From Pseudoips prasinana (taxonomy: Eukaryota; Arthropoda; Insecta; Lepidoptera; Nolidae): a DNA stretch of 64,000 bases. How positions within the stretch are numbered: position 1 is the first letter of the stretch; each line of letters begins with the position of its first letter. Both the position numbers and the translations under genes were made by a program. The stretch is from the NCBI GenBank assembly GCA_951640165.1, contig OX621235.1, forward strand, positions 1-64,000, written 5' to 3'. Positions 51,001 to 59,582 of this stretch are shown piece by piece. The notes beneath the pieces are model-generated. The model saw nothing but the letters and a program-made list of their open reading frames with translations. It had not been told where the DNA came from and searched no databases.

Positions 51001-51221
51001 CCCCTCTCTAAAAGCGAGAGGGGAGGGGAGTCCGTGGCAGGCCGCGACACCAACGCCACCAAGCCGTCTCGATCACCCAGCCAACGGCCAGGCACCGAGT
51101 ACGGCTCGGCGACCACCGCCACGTCCACCAACCACTCGGCCACAGTCTGCATCAGCAGATCCTGGGCCGCTCTGCAGTGGTTGGTGTTCGCCTGGAGGAT
51201 GCGATGTTCGACTCTACCCAT
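48051..51221 (-). CDS. ORF2 endonuclease/reverse transcriptase of A11
   Basis: 1056 aa, complete, all motifs present. The N-terminal two thirds, including endonuclease and reverse transcriptase core, follow A1 (DYLRDREVLLVDKTARI, DFGAAACL). The C-terminal third follows A6 (VYEWTARRR, HRIQREETPACHEC, DLSLPGVVNS). The switch lies a little after YADD, in sequence identical in both parents. Confidence 0.95.
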   Translation of the reverse strand: MGRVEHRILQANTNHCRAAQDLLMQTVAEWLVDVAVVAEPYSVPGRWLGDRDGLVALVSRPATDSPPLSLLERGPGYVAAAWGEIALVGVYFSPNRPLRDFENFLEVLTAVVGRAAPRQVVVLGDLNAKSVAWGNPAASCNVRGRAVEFWAASCGVSLLNRGDVQTCVRQQGGSVVDVSFATPVLATRVVNWRVEMVETLSDHRYVRFDISTQSPRGRARSGQSPFPRWALTRLDRESAQEAAFLEDWLSPPVQGTDVDAAAVRLRGSLTEVCNSSMPRSRRPPPRRAVYWWTVELAGLRAACVEARRAYTRSRRRTSRCQAEEDRLYASYLEAKTVLKSEMCAAEDSAKAEMLEGLDRDPFGRPYKQARSQLRPYGPPLAETLEPALLDGVVRSLFPRRTDFTPPTMNPPLGGVVASPEEEVPPVSAEEFRAGVLSLRAKKTAPGPDGVPARVVAIAASLMEERLRDLFSACLTAGRFPKLWKEGKLCLLRKEGRPVDSPSAYRPIVLLDEVGKLFEGIIATRLNSQLREVGPDLSDAQFGFRQGRSTVDALALLRGQVREAVEAGDGVLAVSFDIANAFNSVPHSTILEALRYYGVPQYLRAILADYLRDREVLLVDKTARIRRYGAESGVPQGSVLGPLLWNIGFDWVLRGTLLQGTSVICYADDTLLVARGRDFGAAACLASAGGSLVAGRIRQLGLRVALNKTEAVFFHGPRQRCPPDAHIVVEGVRIGVGAQMKYLGLVLDSRWRFGPHFSGLSTRLLKAADALSWLLPNLGGPKERCRRLYAGILKSMALYGAPIWADSLHRRENATAIRRPQRAIAQRVARAYRSVGFAAACALAGTPPWELEAWVLARVYEWTARRRALGERPAAQERDAVRREARDAIVLHWTRDLASATFGRRTLDALGPALRDWLERPHGFLSFRLVQVLSGHGCFGTHLHRIQREETPACHECGAAEDTAQHTLEVCPAWAELRRALTDVVGLDLSLPGVVNSMLGSEEAWAAVASFCENVMSQKEAAERAREDDPLAPPLRRRRRGGRRRLYDRRLPPSGGD

Positions 51222-53278
51222 TAATCGGTCATCGCACCCTCCTCCTCCACAGCCGCTGAGGTCCCAGCTACTGGGACGGCGGTGGCAGCGACAGGCCGGG
51301 TCGGTGCCTGAACTTTGCCCTTCTTAAGGGGAGGACTGCAATTCCTCCCCTTCATTATATGGCCCGCAGGGCGGCCACTGGCGGCACAAACTGCGCAGTG
51401 CGGCGCGGCGGCCATGCAGGAGGCGGACTTGTGGCCCTCCTTGCCGCAGCGGTAGCAACTGTCCGTCCTGTCTATTGTGGACGGACAGAGAGCCCGGGTG
51501 TGTCCGATGCCGAAGCACTTATAACACCTTAAAGGCTGGTCTTCAAGGGCCCGGACTGCACCCGAGCTGAAGCCGACGGCGAGCCGTCCCTTTTCGAGGA
51601 CGGCTTTGGCAGCGGCGACTGGACACTCCAGGCGAATGGTGCCCATGCCGCCGCGCCCGGGCCTGATGCCCCCGCCCTGCACCGCTGCGACTGCGCAGCC
51701 ACCTATGGCTGCGATTGCTGCCACCACCTCCTCCTTGGTGACGGAGTCGTCTAGATCCGTCACCTCGATGGCCGCCGACTTTACCGGCCTGGCCACCTTC
51801 GCCGAGTCTGAAATGACCTCTTGCAGCTTAGCTGCGAAGAGGTCCGCGTTTTTGCCGCCCTCCGCACCAGGGAACTCGAATATACGAGCCCCAGCCTGTG
51901 TCTTGCGGCATGAGACTTTGCCGATCCCCAGTTTAGTGGGATCGGCAGTGGCACGCGCCCGCACCAACATGGACGCGTACGTCTCACCCCGCTCCGCGGC
52001 CTCCGCGGTGAGTGTCACCACGACGGCCGCGGTCTTTGGAGGAACAAGGTTCCTCTTGGCACCGGCTGGGGGGGAAGAACTCTTCCCCTTCCCCTTCCCC
52101 TTGCCAGTCGTCTGTGACTGACCGGCAGGGGTGGTGGCGGAGGCGGCTGGGGGGGGGGTGGTTTTTCCCCTCCCTTTACCCTTGCCAGTCGGCTTCGACT
52201 GGCTGGGAGTGGTGGTGGCGGGGACGGCAGGGACGACCGCTGCCGTCTTTTTGCCCTTGCCCTTCCCCTTACCGACCACCCTCGTCCAGCCCTGCTGGTT
52301 GGTCGGGGTGGTGGAAGGGAGAAGGGCGTCCTCCCTCTGAGAGGAAGGCACCGGCTCCTCTCGCCTCCTGTCCGCCGCAAGCGGCGGTCGGACGACTTTC
52401 GCCGGCAAGAGCCGGTCCTCTATTCCCGCCAGGCAGGAACGAACAAACGCCCTCTCCTCCGCCATGACCTTGCGGAGGACATCCTCAAGGCCGGGGGAGG
52501 AGGCAAGGCCCTCCGTCGCAGGTCCGGGCTCGGCTTGGGACGGCCGGGCCGTGGCTTCAGCCAGCTTGAGGTGAAGCTGGCTGACCTCCGACTGCAGGCG
52601 ATCCACTTTCGCCTGCAGTTGCCGCGACTCGTCGCTGGCCTTGCGCTCCACGAGCTCCGCGACGATGCCACGCATGCTCGCGGCCCGGCATTTCAGGGAC
52701 TTTTGGAAAGTCCCCTTTAGGTGGGAGGACTTGGCGGCGACCTCCACGATTGCCTCCTCGTCCTCCAAGGCCATCCTCTCCAATTCGGCCAGGGAGTGGT
52801 CCGCGTACATCACGCGGGACGCACCGTACCCGGCCTTGGCACGAGCGACGCGCGCCCGCTCCTCCTTGGCCGCAATTCGCTCCTCGAGCTCCTGCTGGAG
52901 CTGCTCCCGACGACCCAGATCCAACTGGCGCTGGGCGTCGACCAAACCCACATCGTGGGTATCCGCTGCGGTTTTTTGGGCCTTCCTTTTCTGCTCCTTC
53001 GCCGAACATGAGGACCCATCTGACCCTTGTTTCAGGAAGCTCTTACGCTTCCGCGAAACCGATCGTGATCGGCTGTAATCCGACGCTGTGGACTCATTCT
53101 CGGAGTCCGACAATGAGTCCACTCTCCCTCCGTAGAAGGCGCTGCCTTCCGACGCCGACGCGTCGCGTTGGCCCTGAGAAGGGCCTTTTGGTTGGCCCTG
53201 AGAAGGGCCTTTGGGTTGGCCCTGAGAAGGGCCTTTTTTGATGAAATGCCCGAGGGCATCCCGCAATGGTTTTGGCAT
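51221..53278 (-). CDS. ORF1 gag-like protein of A11
   Basis: 685 aa, three GPSQGQ repeats, knuckles at 585-598, 608-621 and 628-647. It is virtually the same protein as the A1 ORF1, with one visible substitution (Ala for Thr before VAAVQGGG). The two copies lie about 48 kb apart. Confidence 0.94.
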   Translation of the reverse strand: MPKPLRDALGHFIKKGPSQGQPKGPSQGQPKGPSQGQRDASASEGSAFYGGRVDSLSDSENESTASDYSRSRSVSRKRKSFLKQGSDGSSCSAKEQKRKAQKTAADTHDVGLVDAQRQLDLGRREQLQQELEERIAAKEERARVARAKAGYGASRVMYADHSLAELERMALEDEEAIVEVAAKSSHLKGTFQKSLKCRAASMRGIVAELVERKASDESRQLQAKVDRLQSEVSQLHLKLAEATARPSQAEPGPATEGLASSPGLEDVLRKVMAEERAFVRSCLAGIEDRLLPAKVVRPPLAADRRREEPVPSSQREDALLPSTTPTNQQGWTRVVGKGKGKGKKTAAVVPAVPATTTPSQSKPTGKGKGRGKTTPPPAASATTPAGQSQTTGKGKGKGKSSSPPAGAKRNLVPPKTAAVVVTLTAEAAERGETYASMLVRARATADPTKLGIGKVSCRKTQAGARIFEFPGAEGGKNADLFAAKLQEVISDSAKVARPVKSAAIEVTDLDDSVTKEEVVAAIAAIGGCAVAAVQGGGIRPGRGGMGTIRLECPVAAAKAVLEKGRLAVGFSSGAVRALEDQPLRCYKCFGIGHTRALCPSTIDRTDSCYRCGKEGHKSASCMAAAPHCAVCAASGRPAGHIMKGRNCSPPLKKGKVQAPTRPVAATAVPVAGTSAAVEEEGAMTD
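53168..53233 (-). repeat. 24-bp minisatellite in ORF1 of A11, 3 copies
   Basis: Three PKGPSQGQ-coding units, as in A1. Confidence 0.9.
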
Positions 53279-53431
53279 ATTTCAACAAGGTCGTAGCTCA
53301 CAAGGCAGTAAGATAGCTACGATGCACAGTGCACTTTAGCCGTACCCAGTCTGCCACTCCGTTACGGTGGTCAGAACTGGGACGTTTCCGGGGAACGCGA
53401 CGTGGACGCAAGCACTGTGGGGTGGTTCCCC

Positions 53432-53445
53432 TCCCCAACCTAACC
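53432..53445 (+). repeat. Target-site duplication of A11, right copy
   Basis: TCCCCAACCTAACC directly after the complete A11 5' end. The extra TCCCC is not part of the family A 5' terminus seen in A1, A4, A10 and A12. Confidence 0.82.
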
Positions 53446-53448
53446 TAA

Positions 53449-53450
<2 letters not shown>
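53437..53450 (+). repeat. Telomeric linker of 14 nt between A11 and A12
   Basis: AACCTAACCTAACC. Confidence 0.93.
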
Positions 53451-53481
<31 letters not shown>

Positions 53482-53802
53482 TTTGCGCTGGGAAAAAATG
53501 CGTTACGCATACCCGCCCATTGGGGGATGGACGGGTTATGTGGGACTCTCCGGCTAGCCCGGCATACCCACTAAAATAACCCAGCGGCACTCCCGCATCG
53601 TCTGTGTGGAGGAGGACTGGGAAACCGGCACAGCCTTTACGTCCAGTCCCCCACCGACGACCGCCCGCCTTTACAGCGGGGCCCGCACGCCCCTCCCAAA
53701 GTGGAGGGGCCCGGGAACGACCGTGAGTGCTCGGCCGTTCCCGCCCGACGAGGGTGGTGATTAGTGCAATGCGAGCGAAGGCGCCCCCGCGCCTGTCGCC
53801 CG

Positions 53803-56800
53803 CTAATCACCACCAGAAGGAGGGAGGCGACGATCGTACAACCGCCGTCTCCCACCCCTTCTTCGCCTGCGGAGCGGCGGCGCAAGAGGATCATCCTCCC
53901 GCGCGCGCTCCGCCGCCTCCTTTTGCGACATGACATTCTCGCAAAAGGAGGCAACCGCCGCCCAAGCCTCCTCACCCCCCAGCATGGAGTTCACCACACT
54001 GGGAAGTGAGAGGTCCAATCCGACTACATCGGTCAGGGCACGGCGCAGCTCAGCCCAGGCTGGGCACACCTCGAGGGTGTGCTGCGCCGTGTCCTCCGCG
54101 GCTCCACAGTCGTGGCACGCCGGGGTTTCCTCCCTCCGAATCCGGTGCAGGTGCGTTCCGAAACAGCCATGTCCGGACAACACCTGCACTAGACGGAACG
54201 AGAGGAAACCGTGGGGGCGCTCGAGCCATTCCCGCAGGACTGGACCGAGCGCGTCCAGCGTCCGGCGCCCAAAAGTGGCGGAGGCGAGGTCCCGTTCCCA
54301 GTGCAGGACGATGGCGTCCCTCGCCTCCCGCCGCACGGCCTCCCGCTCTTGCGCGGCGGGGCGCTCACCTAGCGCCCTACGCCGCGCCGCCCATTCGTAC
54401 ACTCTGGCGAGCACCCATGCCTCCAATTCCCAGGGAGGGGTGCCGGCCAGAGCGCACGCCGCCGCAAAGCCCACTGAGCGGTAGGCTCTCGCCACCCGCT
54501 GTGCAATGGCCCGTTGGGGCCTGCGGATGGCGGTTGCATTCTCCCTCCTGTGGAGGGAGTCCGCCCAGATGGGTGCCCCGTAAAGGGCCATGCTCTTGAG
54601 GATGCCGGCATAGAGGCGCCGGCATCGCTCCTTGGGCCCTCCGAGGTTTGGGAGGAGCCACGAGAGGGCGTCCGCGGCTTTCAGCAGGCGCGTCGACAGC
54701 CCGCTGAAGTGCGGGCCGAAGCGCCACCTGCTGTCCAGCACGAGGCCCAGATACTTCATCTGGGCCCCGACCCCTATCCGGACGCCCTCCACCACGATGT
54801 GGGCGTCAGGAGGGCAGCGCTGCCGAGGCCCGTGAAAGAACACGGCCTCGGTCTTGTTCAGCGCCACCCTCAAACCAAGCTGGCGGATCCTGCCTGCCAC
54901 TAAGGATCCGCCAGCTGAGGCCAGACAGGCCGCCTCCCTAAATTCCCTCCCCCGGGCAACGAGGAGAGTGTCATCCGCGTAGCAGATGACACTCGTGCCC
55001 TGGAGGAGGGTGCCCCGCAGGAGCCAATCGAATCCGATGTTCCACAAGAGGGGCCCTAGCACCGAGCCCTGTGGAACACCGGATTCCGCGCCGTAGCGCC
55101 TGATCCTGGCCGTCCTGTCCGCCAGGAGGACCTCCCGGTCCTCCAGGTAGTTGGCCAGGATCATCCGCAGATATTGGGGCACTCCGTGGTACCGGAGTGC
55201 CTCCAATATGGTTGTGTGGGGCACGGAGTTGAAGGCGTTGGCGATGTCAAACGACACCGCCAACACTCCGTCCCCAGCCCCAACCGCCTCCTGCACTTGG
55301 CCCCTGAGTAGGGCCACCGCGTCGACCGTCGAACGCCCCTGTCGAAACCCGAACTGGGCGTCCGACAGGTCTGGCCCTACCTCCCGCAACTGGCTATTGA
55401 GCCGGGTGGCGATGATCCCCTCGAACAATTTACCGACCTCATCGAGCAGGACGATGGGCCGGTATGCCGAGGGGGAGTCCACCGGGCGTCCCTCCTTCCG
55501 GAGCAGGCAAAGCTGCCCCTCCTTCCAGATCTTCGGGAACCTCCCAGCCGTCAGGCACGCGCTGAAGAGGTCCCGAAACCTCTCCTCCATGAGGGACGCC
55601 GCGATGGCCACCACCCGTGCGGGGACACCATCCGGTCCAGGGGCCGTCTTCTTCGCGCGGAGGGACAGAACCCCCGCGCGAAGTTCCTCCACCGATACTG
55701 GAGGGACCTCCTCCTCCGAAGAAGCCACCACCCCCCCCAGTGGGGGGTTCATCGTTGGTGGGGTGAATTCGGTCCTGCGCGGAAACAGTGACCGAACCAC
55801 CCCATCCAGCAACGCCGGCTCTAGGGTCTCCGTTAGTGGGGGGCCATAAGGGCGCAGCTGGCTCCGCGCCAGCTTATATGGCCTCCCAAACGGATCCCTA
55901 TCGAGTCCCTCCAGCATCTCGGCCTTTGCCGAGTCTTCGGCGGCGCACATTGCCGTCTTGAGGACCGTCTTTGCCTCCATGTAAGAGGCGTAGAGGCGGT
56001 CCTCCTCAGCCTGACATCGGCTGGTGCGCCGCCGACTCCGCGTGTAGGCCCTCCTGGCCTCCACGCACGCGGCCCGTAGCGCCGCCAGCTCCCCCGTCCA
56101 CCAATAAACGGCGCGACGGGGAGGCGGACGGCGAGACCGAGGCATGCTGGAGTTGCACACCTCGGTCAGGGACCTCCGCAGCTGGACCGCTGCGGCGTCC
56201 ACGTCCGTGCCCTCCACAGGGGGCGAGAGCCAGTCCTCGAGGAACGCTGCCTCCAGGGCTGCCTCCCGGTCCAGGCGGGTGAGAGCCCACCGCGGGAAGG
56301 GAGATTGGCCCGAGCGGGCCATCCCCCGCGGGCTCTGGGTGGAGATGTCGAACCGCACATATCGGTGGTCCGACAGGGTCTCCACCATCTCCACCCGCCA
56401 GTTCACGACGCGTGTGGCTAGCACAGGGGTGGCGAACGACACGTCCACCACTGACCCTCCCTGTTGCCGCACACACGTGTGAACATCCCCCCTGTTCAGG
56501 AGGGACACGCCGCACGAAGCCGCCCAAAATTCGACGGCGCGCCCCCGGACGTTACATGACGCCGCTGGGTTGCCCCAGGCCACCGCCTTGGCGTTCAGGT
56601 CGCCCAACACGACGACCTGACGTGGTGCCGCCCTCCCGACGACTGCCGTAAGGACCTCGAGATAGTTCTCGAAGTCCCTTAGAGGGCGGTTTGGGGAGAA
56701 ATAGACCCCGACCAGGGCTATTTCTCCCCACGCGGCGGCCACGTATCCCGGACCCCTCTCTAAAAGCGAGAGGGGAGGGGAGTCCGTGGCAGGCCGCGAC

Positions 56801-56973
56801 ACCAACGCCACCAAGCCGTCTCGATCACCCAGCCAACGGCCAGGTACCGAGTACGGCTCGGCGACCACCGCCACGTCCACCAACCACTCGGCCACAGTCT
56901 GCATCAGCAGATCCTGGGCCGCTCTGCAGTGGTTGGTGTTCGCCTGGAGGATGCGATGTCCGACTCTACCCAT
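53803..56973 (-). CDS. ORF2 endonuclease/reverse transcriptase of A12
   Basis: 1056 aa with complete endonuclease, reverse transcriptase (SFDIANAF, GVPQGS, YADD) and zinc motif. Distinct residues include MGRVGHRILQ at the N-terminus, FENYLEVL in the endonuclease, VPHTTILEAL near motif A and LHWERDLAS before the zinc motif. Several are shared with defective A7. Confidence 0.95.
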   Translation of the reverse strand: MGRVGHRILQANTNHCRAAQDLLMQTVAEWLVDVAVVAEPYSVPGRWLGDRDGLVALVSRPATDSPPLSLLERGPGYVAAAWGEIALVGVYFSPNRPLRDFENYLEVLTAVVGRAAPRQVVVLGDLNAKAVAWGNPAASCNVRGRAVEFWAASCGVSLLNRGDVHTCVRQQGGSVVDVSFATPVLATRVVNWRVEMVETLSDHRYVRFDISTQSPRGMARSGQSPFPRWALTRLDREAALEAAFLEDWLSPPVEGTDVDAAAVQLRRSLTEVCNSSMPRSRRPPPRRAVYWWTGELAALRAACVEARRAYTRSRRRTSRCQAEEDRLYASYMEAKTVLKTAMCAAEDSAKAEMLEGLDRDPFGRPYKLARSQLRPYGPPLTETLEPALLDGVVRSLFPRRTEFTPPTMNPPLGGVVASSEEEVPPVSVEELRAGVLSLRAKKTAPGPDGVPARVVAIAASLMEERFRDLFSACLTAGRFPKIWKEGQLCLLRKEGRPVDSPSAYRPIVLLDEVGKLFEGIIATRLNSQLREVGPDLSDAQFGFRQGRSTVDAVALLRGQVQEAVGAGDGVLAVSFDIANAFNSVPHTTILEALRYHGVPQYLRMILANYLEDREVLLADRTARIRRYGAESGVPQGSVLGPLLWNIGFDWLLRGTLLQGTSVICYADDTLLVARGREFREAACLASAGGSLVAGRIRQLGLRVALNKTEAVFFHGPRQRCPPDAHIVVEGVRIGVGAQMKYLGLVLDSRWRFGPHFSGLSTRLLKAADALSWLLPNLGGPKERCRRLYAGILKSMALYGAPIWADSLHRRENATAIRRPQRAIAQRVARAYRSVGFAAACALAGTPPWELEAWVLARVYEWAARRRALGERPAAQEREAVRREARDAIVLHWERDLASATFGRRTLDALGPVLREWLERPHGFLSFRLVQVLSGHGCFGTHLHRIRREETPACHDCGAAEDTAQHTLEVCPAWAELRRALTDVVGLDLSLPSVVNSMLGGEEAWAAVASFCENVMSQKEAAERAREDDPLAPPLRRRRRGGRRRLYDRRLPPSGGD

Positions 56974-59075
56974 TAATCGGACATCACACCCCTCTCCTCC
57001 ATAGCCGCCGAGGTCCCAGCTACTGGGGTGGCGGTGGCAGCGACAGGCCGGGTCGGCGCCTGAGTTTTGCCCTTCTTAAGGGGAGGACTGCAGTTCCTCC
57101 CCTTCATTATATGGCCCGCGGGGCGGCCACTGGCGGCACAAACTGCGCAGTGCGGCGCGGCGGCCATGCAGGAGGCGGACTTGTGGCCCTCCTTGCCGCA
57201 GCGGTAGCAACTGTCCGTCCTGTCGACAGTGGACGGACAGAGGGCTCGGGTGTGGCCGATTCCGAAGCACTTGAAGCACCTCAAAGGCTGGTCCTCAAGT
57301 GCCCGGACCGCACCCGAGCTGAAGCCGACGGCCAGCCGTCCCTTCTCGAGGACGGCTTTGGCAGCGGCGACTGGGCACTCCAGGCGAATTGCGCCCATGC
57401 CGCCGCGCCCGGGCCTGATGCCCCCGCCCTGCACCGCTGCGACTGCGCAGCCCCCAATGGCTGCGATCGCTGCCACCACCTCCTCCTTGGTGACTGAATC
57501 ATCAAGATCAGCCACCTCAATGGCCGTCGACTTCACCGGCCTCGCCACCTTCGCCGCGTCCGCGATGACCTCCTGCAGCTTCGCTGCAAAGAGGTCTGCG
57601 TTCTTCGCGCCCTCGGCACCCGGGAACTCAAAAATTCGAGCCCCAGCTTGTGTCCGGCGGCACGAGACTTTACCGATCCCTAGTTTGGTGGGATCGGCGT
57701 TAGCACGCGCCCGCAACATCACGGACGCGTACGTCTCGCCCCGCTCCGCAGCCTCCGTGGTGAGCGTCATCACGACGGCTGCGGTCTTGGGAGGAACCAA
57801 GTTCCTCCTGACTCCGGCTGGGGTCGAACCCTTCCCTTTTCCCTTGCCAGTCGACGACTGACCGGCAGGGGTGGTGGCGGAGACGGCTGGGGCTGGAGGG
57901 GTGCTCTTCCCCTTCCCCTTCCCTTTCCCTTTGCCAGCTGGCCGCGACTGGCTGGGAGTGGTGGTGGCGGGAACGGCAGGGACGACAGCTGCCGTCTTTT
58001 TGCCCTTGCCCTTCCCCTTACCGACCACCTTCGTCCAGCCCTGCTGGTTGGTCGGGGTGGTCGAAGGGAGAAGGGCGTCCTCCCTCTGCGAGGTGGGCAC
58101 CGGCTCTCGCCTCTTGTCCGCCGCAAGCGGCGGTCGGTGGACTTTCTCCGGCAAGAGCCGGTCCTCGATGCCTGCCAGGCAGGATCGAACAAACGCCCTC
58201 TCCTCCGCCATCACCTTGCGGAGGACATCCTCAAGGCCGAGGGAGGAGGCAAGACCCTCCTCTGCAGGTCTGGGCTCGGCTTGCAATGGCCGGGCCGTGG
58301 CTTCAGCCAGCTTTAAGTGAAGCTGGCTGACCTCCGTCTGCAGGCGATCCACTTTCGCCTGCAGTTGCCGCGACTCGTCGCTGGCCTTGCGGTCGACTAG
58401 CTCCGCGACGATGCCACGCATGCTCGCGGCCCGGCATTTAAGGGACTTCTGAAAAGTCCCTTTTAGGTGGGAGGACTTGGTGGCGACCTCGACGATCACC
58501 TCCTCGTCCTCCAAGGCCATCCGCTGCAATTCGGCCAGAGAGTGGTCCGCGTATAGGACGCGGGACGCACCGTACTCTGCCTTGGCACGAGCGACGCGCG
58601 CCCGCTCCTCCTTGGCCGCAACCCGCTCCTCCAGCTCTTGCTGGAGCTGCTCCCGCCGAGCCAGGTCCAACTCACGCTGGGCGTCTGCCAAACCCACATC
58701 GTGGGTGTCCGCCGCGGTCTTCTGGGCCTTCTTTTTCGACTCCTTTGCCGAACCCGAGGCCGAGGACCCATCCGATCCGCCTTTTAAGTAGGTCTTCCTC
58801 TTCCTGGATGCTGATCGCGATCGAGTATCCTCGATCACCATCACATCTGACGTAGTGGATTCATTGTCGGAGTCCGATAATGAATCATCCGCTCTCCCGC
58901 CATAGAAGGTTCTGCCTTCCTTCGACGCTTCAGCGTCGCGTTGGCCCTGAGAAGGGCCTTTTGGTTGGCCCTGAGAAGGGCCTTTGGGTTGGCCCTGAGA
59001 AGGGCCTTTGGGTTGGCCCTGAGAAGGGCCTTTTTTGATGAAATGCCCGAGGGCATCCCGCGCGGGTTTAGGCAT
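56973..59075 (-). CDS. ORF1 gag-like protein of A12
   Basis: 700 aa from MPKPARD with four GPSQGQ repeats. Knuckles at 600-613 (CFKC form), 623-636 and 643-662. The C-terminus diverges (AMEERGVMSD) but the TAATG overlap with ORF2 is kept at 56971-56975. Confidence 0.93.
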   Translation of the reverse strand: MPKPARDALGHFIKKGPSQGQPKGPSQGQPKGPSQGQPKGPSQGQRDAEASKEGRTFYGGRADDSLSDSDNESTTSDVMVIEDTRSRSASRKRKTYLKGGSDGSSASGSAKESKKKAQKTAADTHDVGLADAQRELDLARREQLQQELEERVAAKEERARVARAKAEYGASRVLYADHSLAELQRMALEDEEVIVEVATKSSHLKGTFQKSLKCRAASMRGIVAELVDRKASDESRQLQAKVDRLQTEVSQLHLKLAEATARPLQAEPRPAEEGLASSLGLEDVLRKVMAEERAFVRSCLAGIEDRLLPEKVHRPPLAADKRREPVPTSQREDALLPSTTPTNQQGWTKVVGKGKGKGKKTAAVVPAVPATTTPSQSRPAGKGKGKGKGKSTPPAPAVSATTPAGQSSTGKGKGKGSTPAGVRRNLVPPKTAAVVMTLTTEAAERGETYASVMLRARANADPTKLGIGKVSCRRTQAGARIFEFPGAEGAKNADLFAAKLQEVIADAAKVARPVKSTAIEVADLDDSVTKEEVVAAIAAIGGCAVAAVQGGGIRPGRGGMGAIRLECPVAAAKAVLEKGRLAVGFSSGAVRALEDQPLRCFKCFGIGHTRALCPSTVDRTDSCYRCGKEGHKSASCMAAAPHCAVCAASGRPAGHIMKGRNCSPPLKKGKTQAPTRPVAATATPVAGTSAAMEERGVMSD
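58941..59030 (-). repeat. 24-bp minisatellite in ORF1 of A12, 4 copies
   Basis: Four PKGPSQGQ-coding units. Confidence 0.92.
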
Positions 59076-59223
59076 AATCCAACAAGTTCGTAGCTCTCTA
59101 GGCAGTATGGTCGCTACGATGCACAGTGCACTTTAGCCGTACCCAGTCTGCCACTCCGTTACGGTGGTCAGAACTGGGACGTTTCCGGGGAACGCGACGT
59201 GGACGCAAGCACTGTGGGGTGGT

Positions 59224-59237
59224 TCCCCAACCTAACC
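59224..59237 (+). repeat. Target-site duplication of B2, left copy
   Basis: TCCCCAACCTAACC, including the first 5 nt of A12. The matching copy is 63101-63114. Confidence 0.82.
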
Positions 59238-59582
59238 TTTTTTTTTTTTTTTTTTTTTTTTTCGGGGTGGAAAATCCTGCATGGATGTCCTCCGCCTTGG
59301 GGGAGGCGGAGGGGTCTGTCAGACTCCTACTGACTAAAAACCACCCCGGTGTTCCATCTCACACCTGCGCCGGGGGTCGCGGGAACAAACGATACTTCCG
59401 CAACCCCCGGCTGGTGCTGGCCCATGTTTGCGGGCCTCCTCGCATTAGCGGGGGGGAGTGAGGTGTTAAACTCCCCCCGCAACGTCTAAGAGGGGCGCGC
59501 GTGGAACACGTCGCGCCGCCGCCTCGGGTCCAGATGTGTAGTGGGCGACGGACGCCCCCGAGTCCGTCGCCCCTGGACCCAT

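Larger units (their letters stand above)
47713..53436 (-). mobile_element. SART-like element A11, full length, mosaic
   Basis: Poly(A) 16 nt, 3' UTR 47729-48050, ORF2, ORF1, 5' UTR 53279-53431. Beyond its own 5' end GGGGAACC there is an extra GGGGA (53432-53436), explained as target-site duplication from A10. Sequence right of about 49110 is near-identical to A1, while sequence left of about 49090 is near-identical to A6. Confidence 0.95.
53451..59228 (-). mobile_element. SART-like element A12, full length
   Basis: Poly(A) 30 nt, 3' UTR 53481-53802, ORF2, ORF1, 5' UTR 59076-59228 ending GGGGAACC. Both ORFs are open. Its 3' half is the closest visible relative of A7. Confidence 0.96.
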
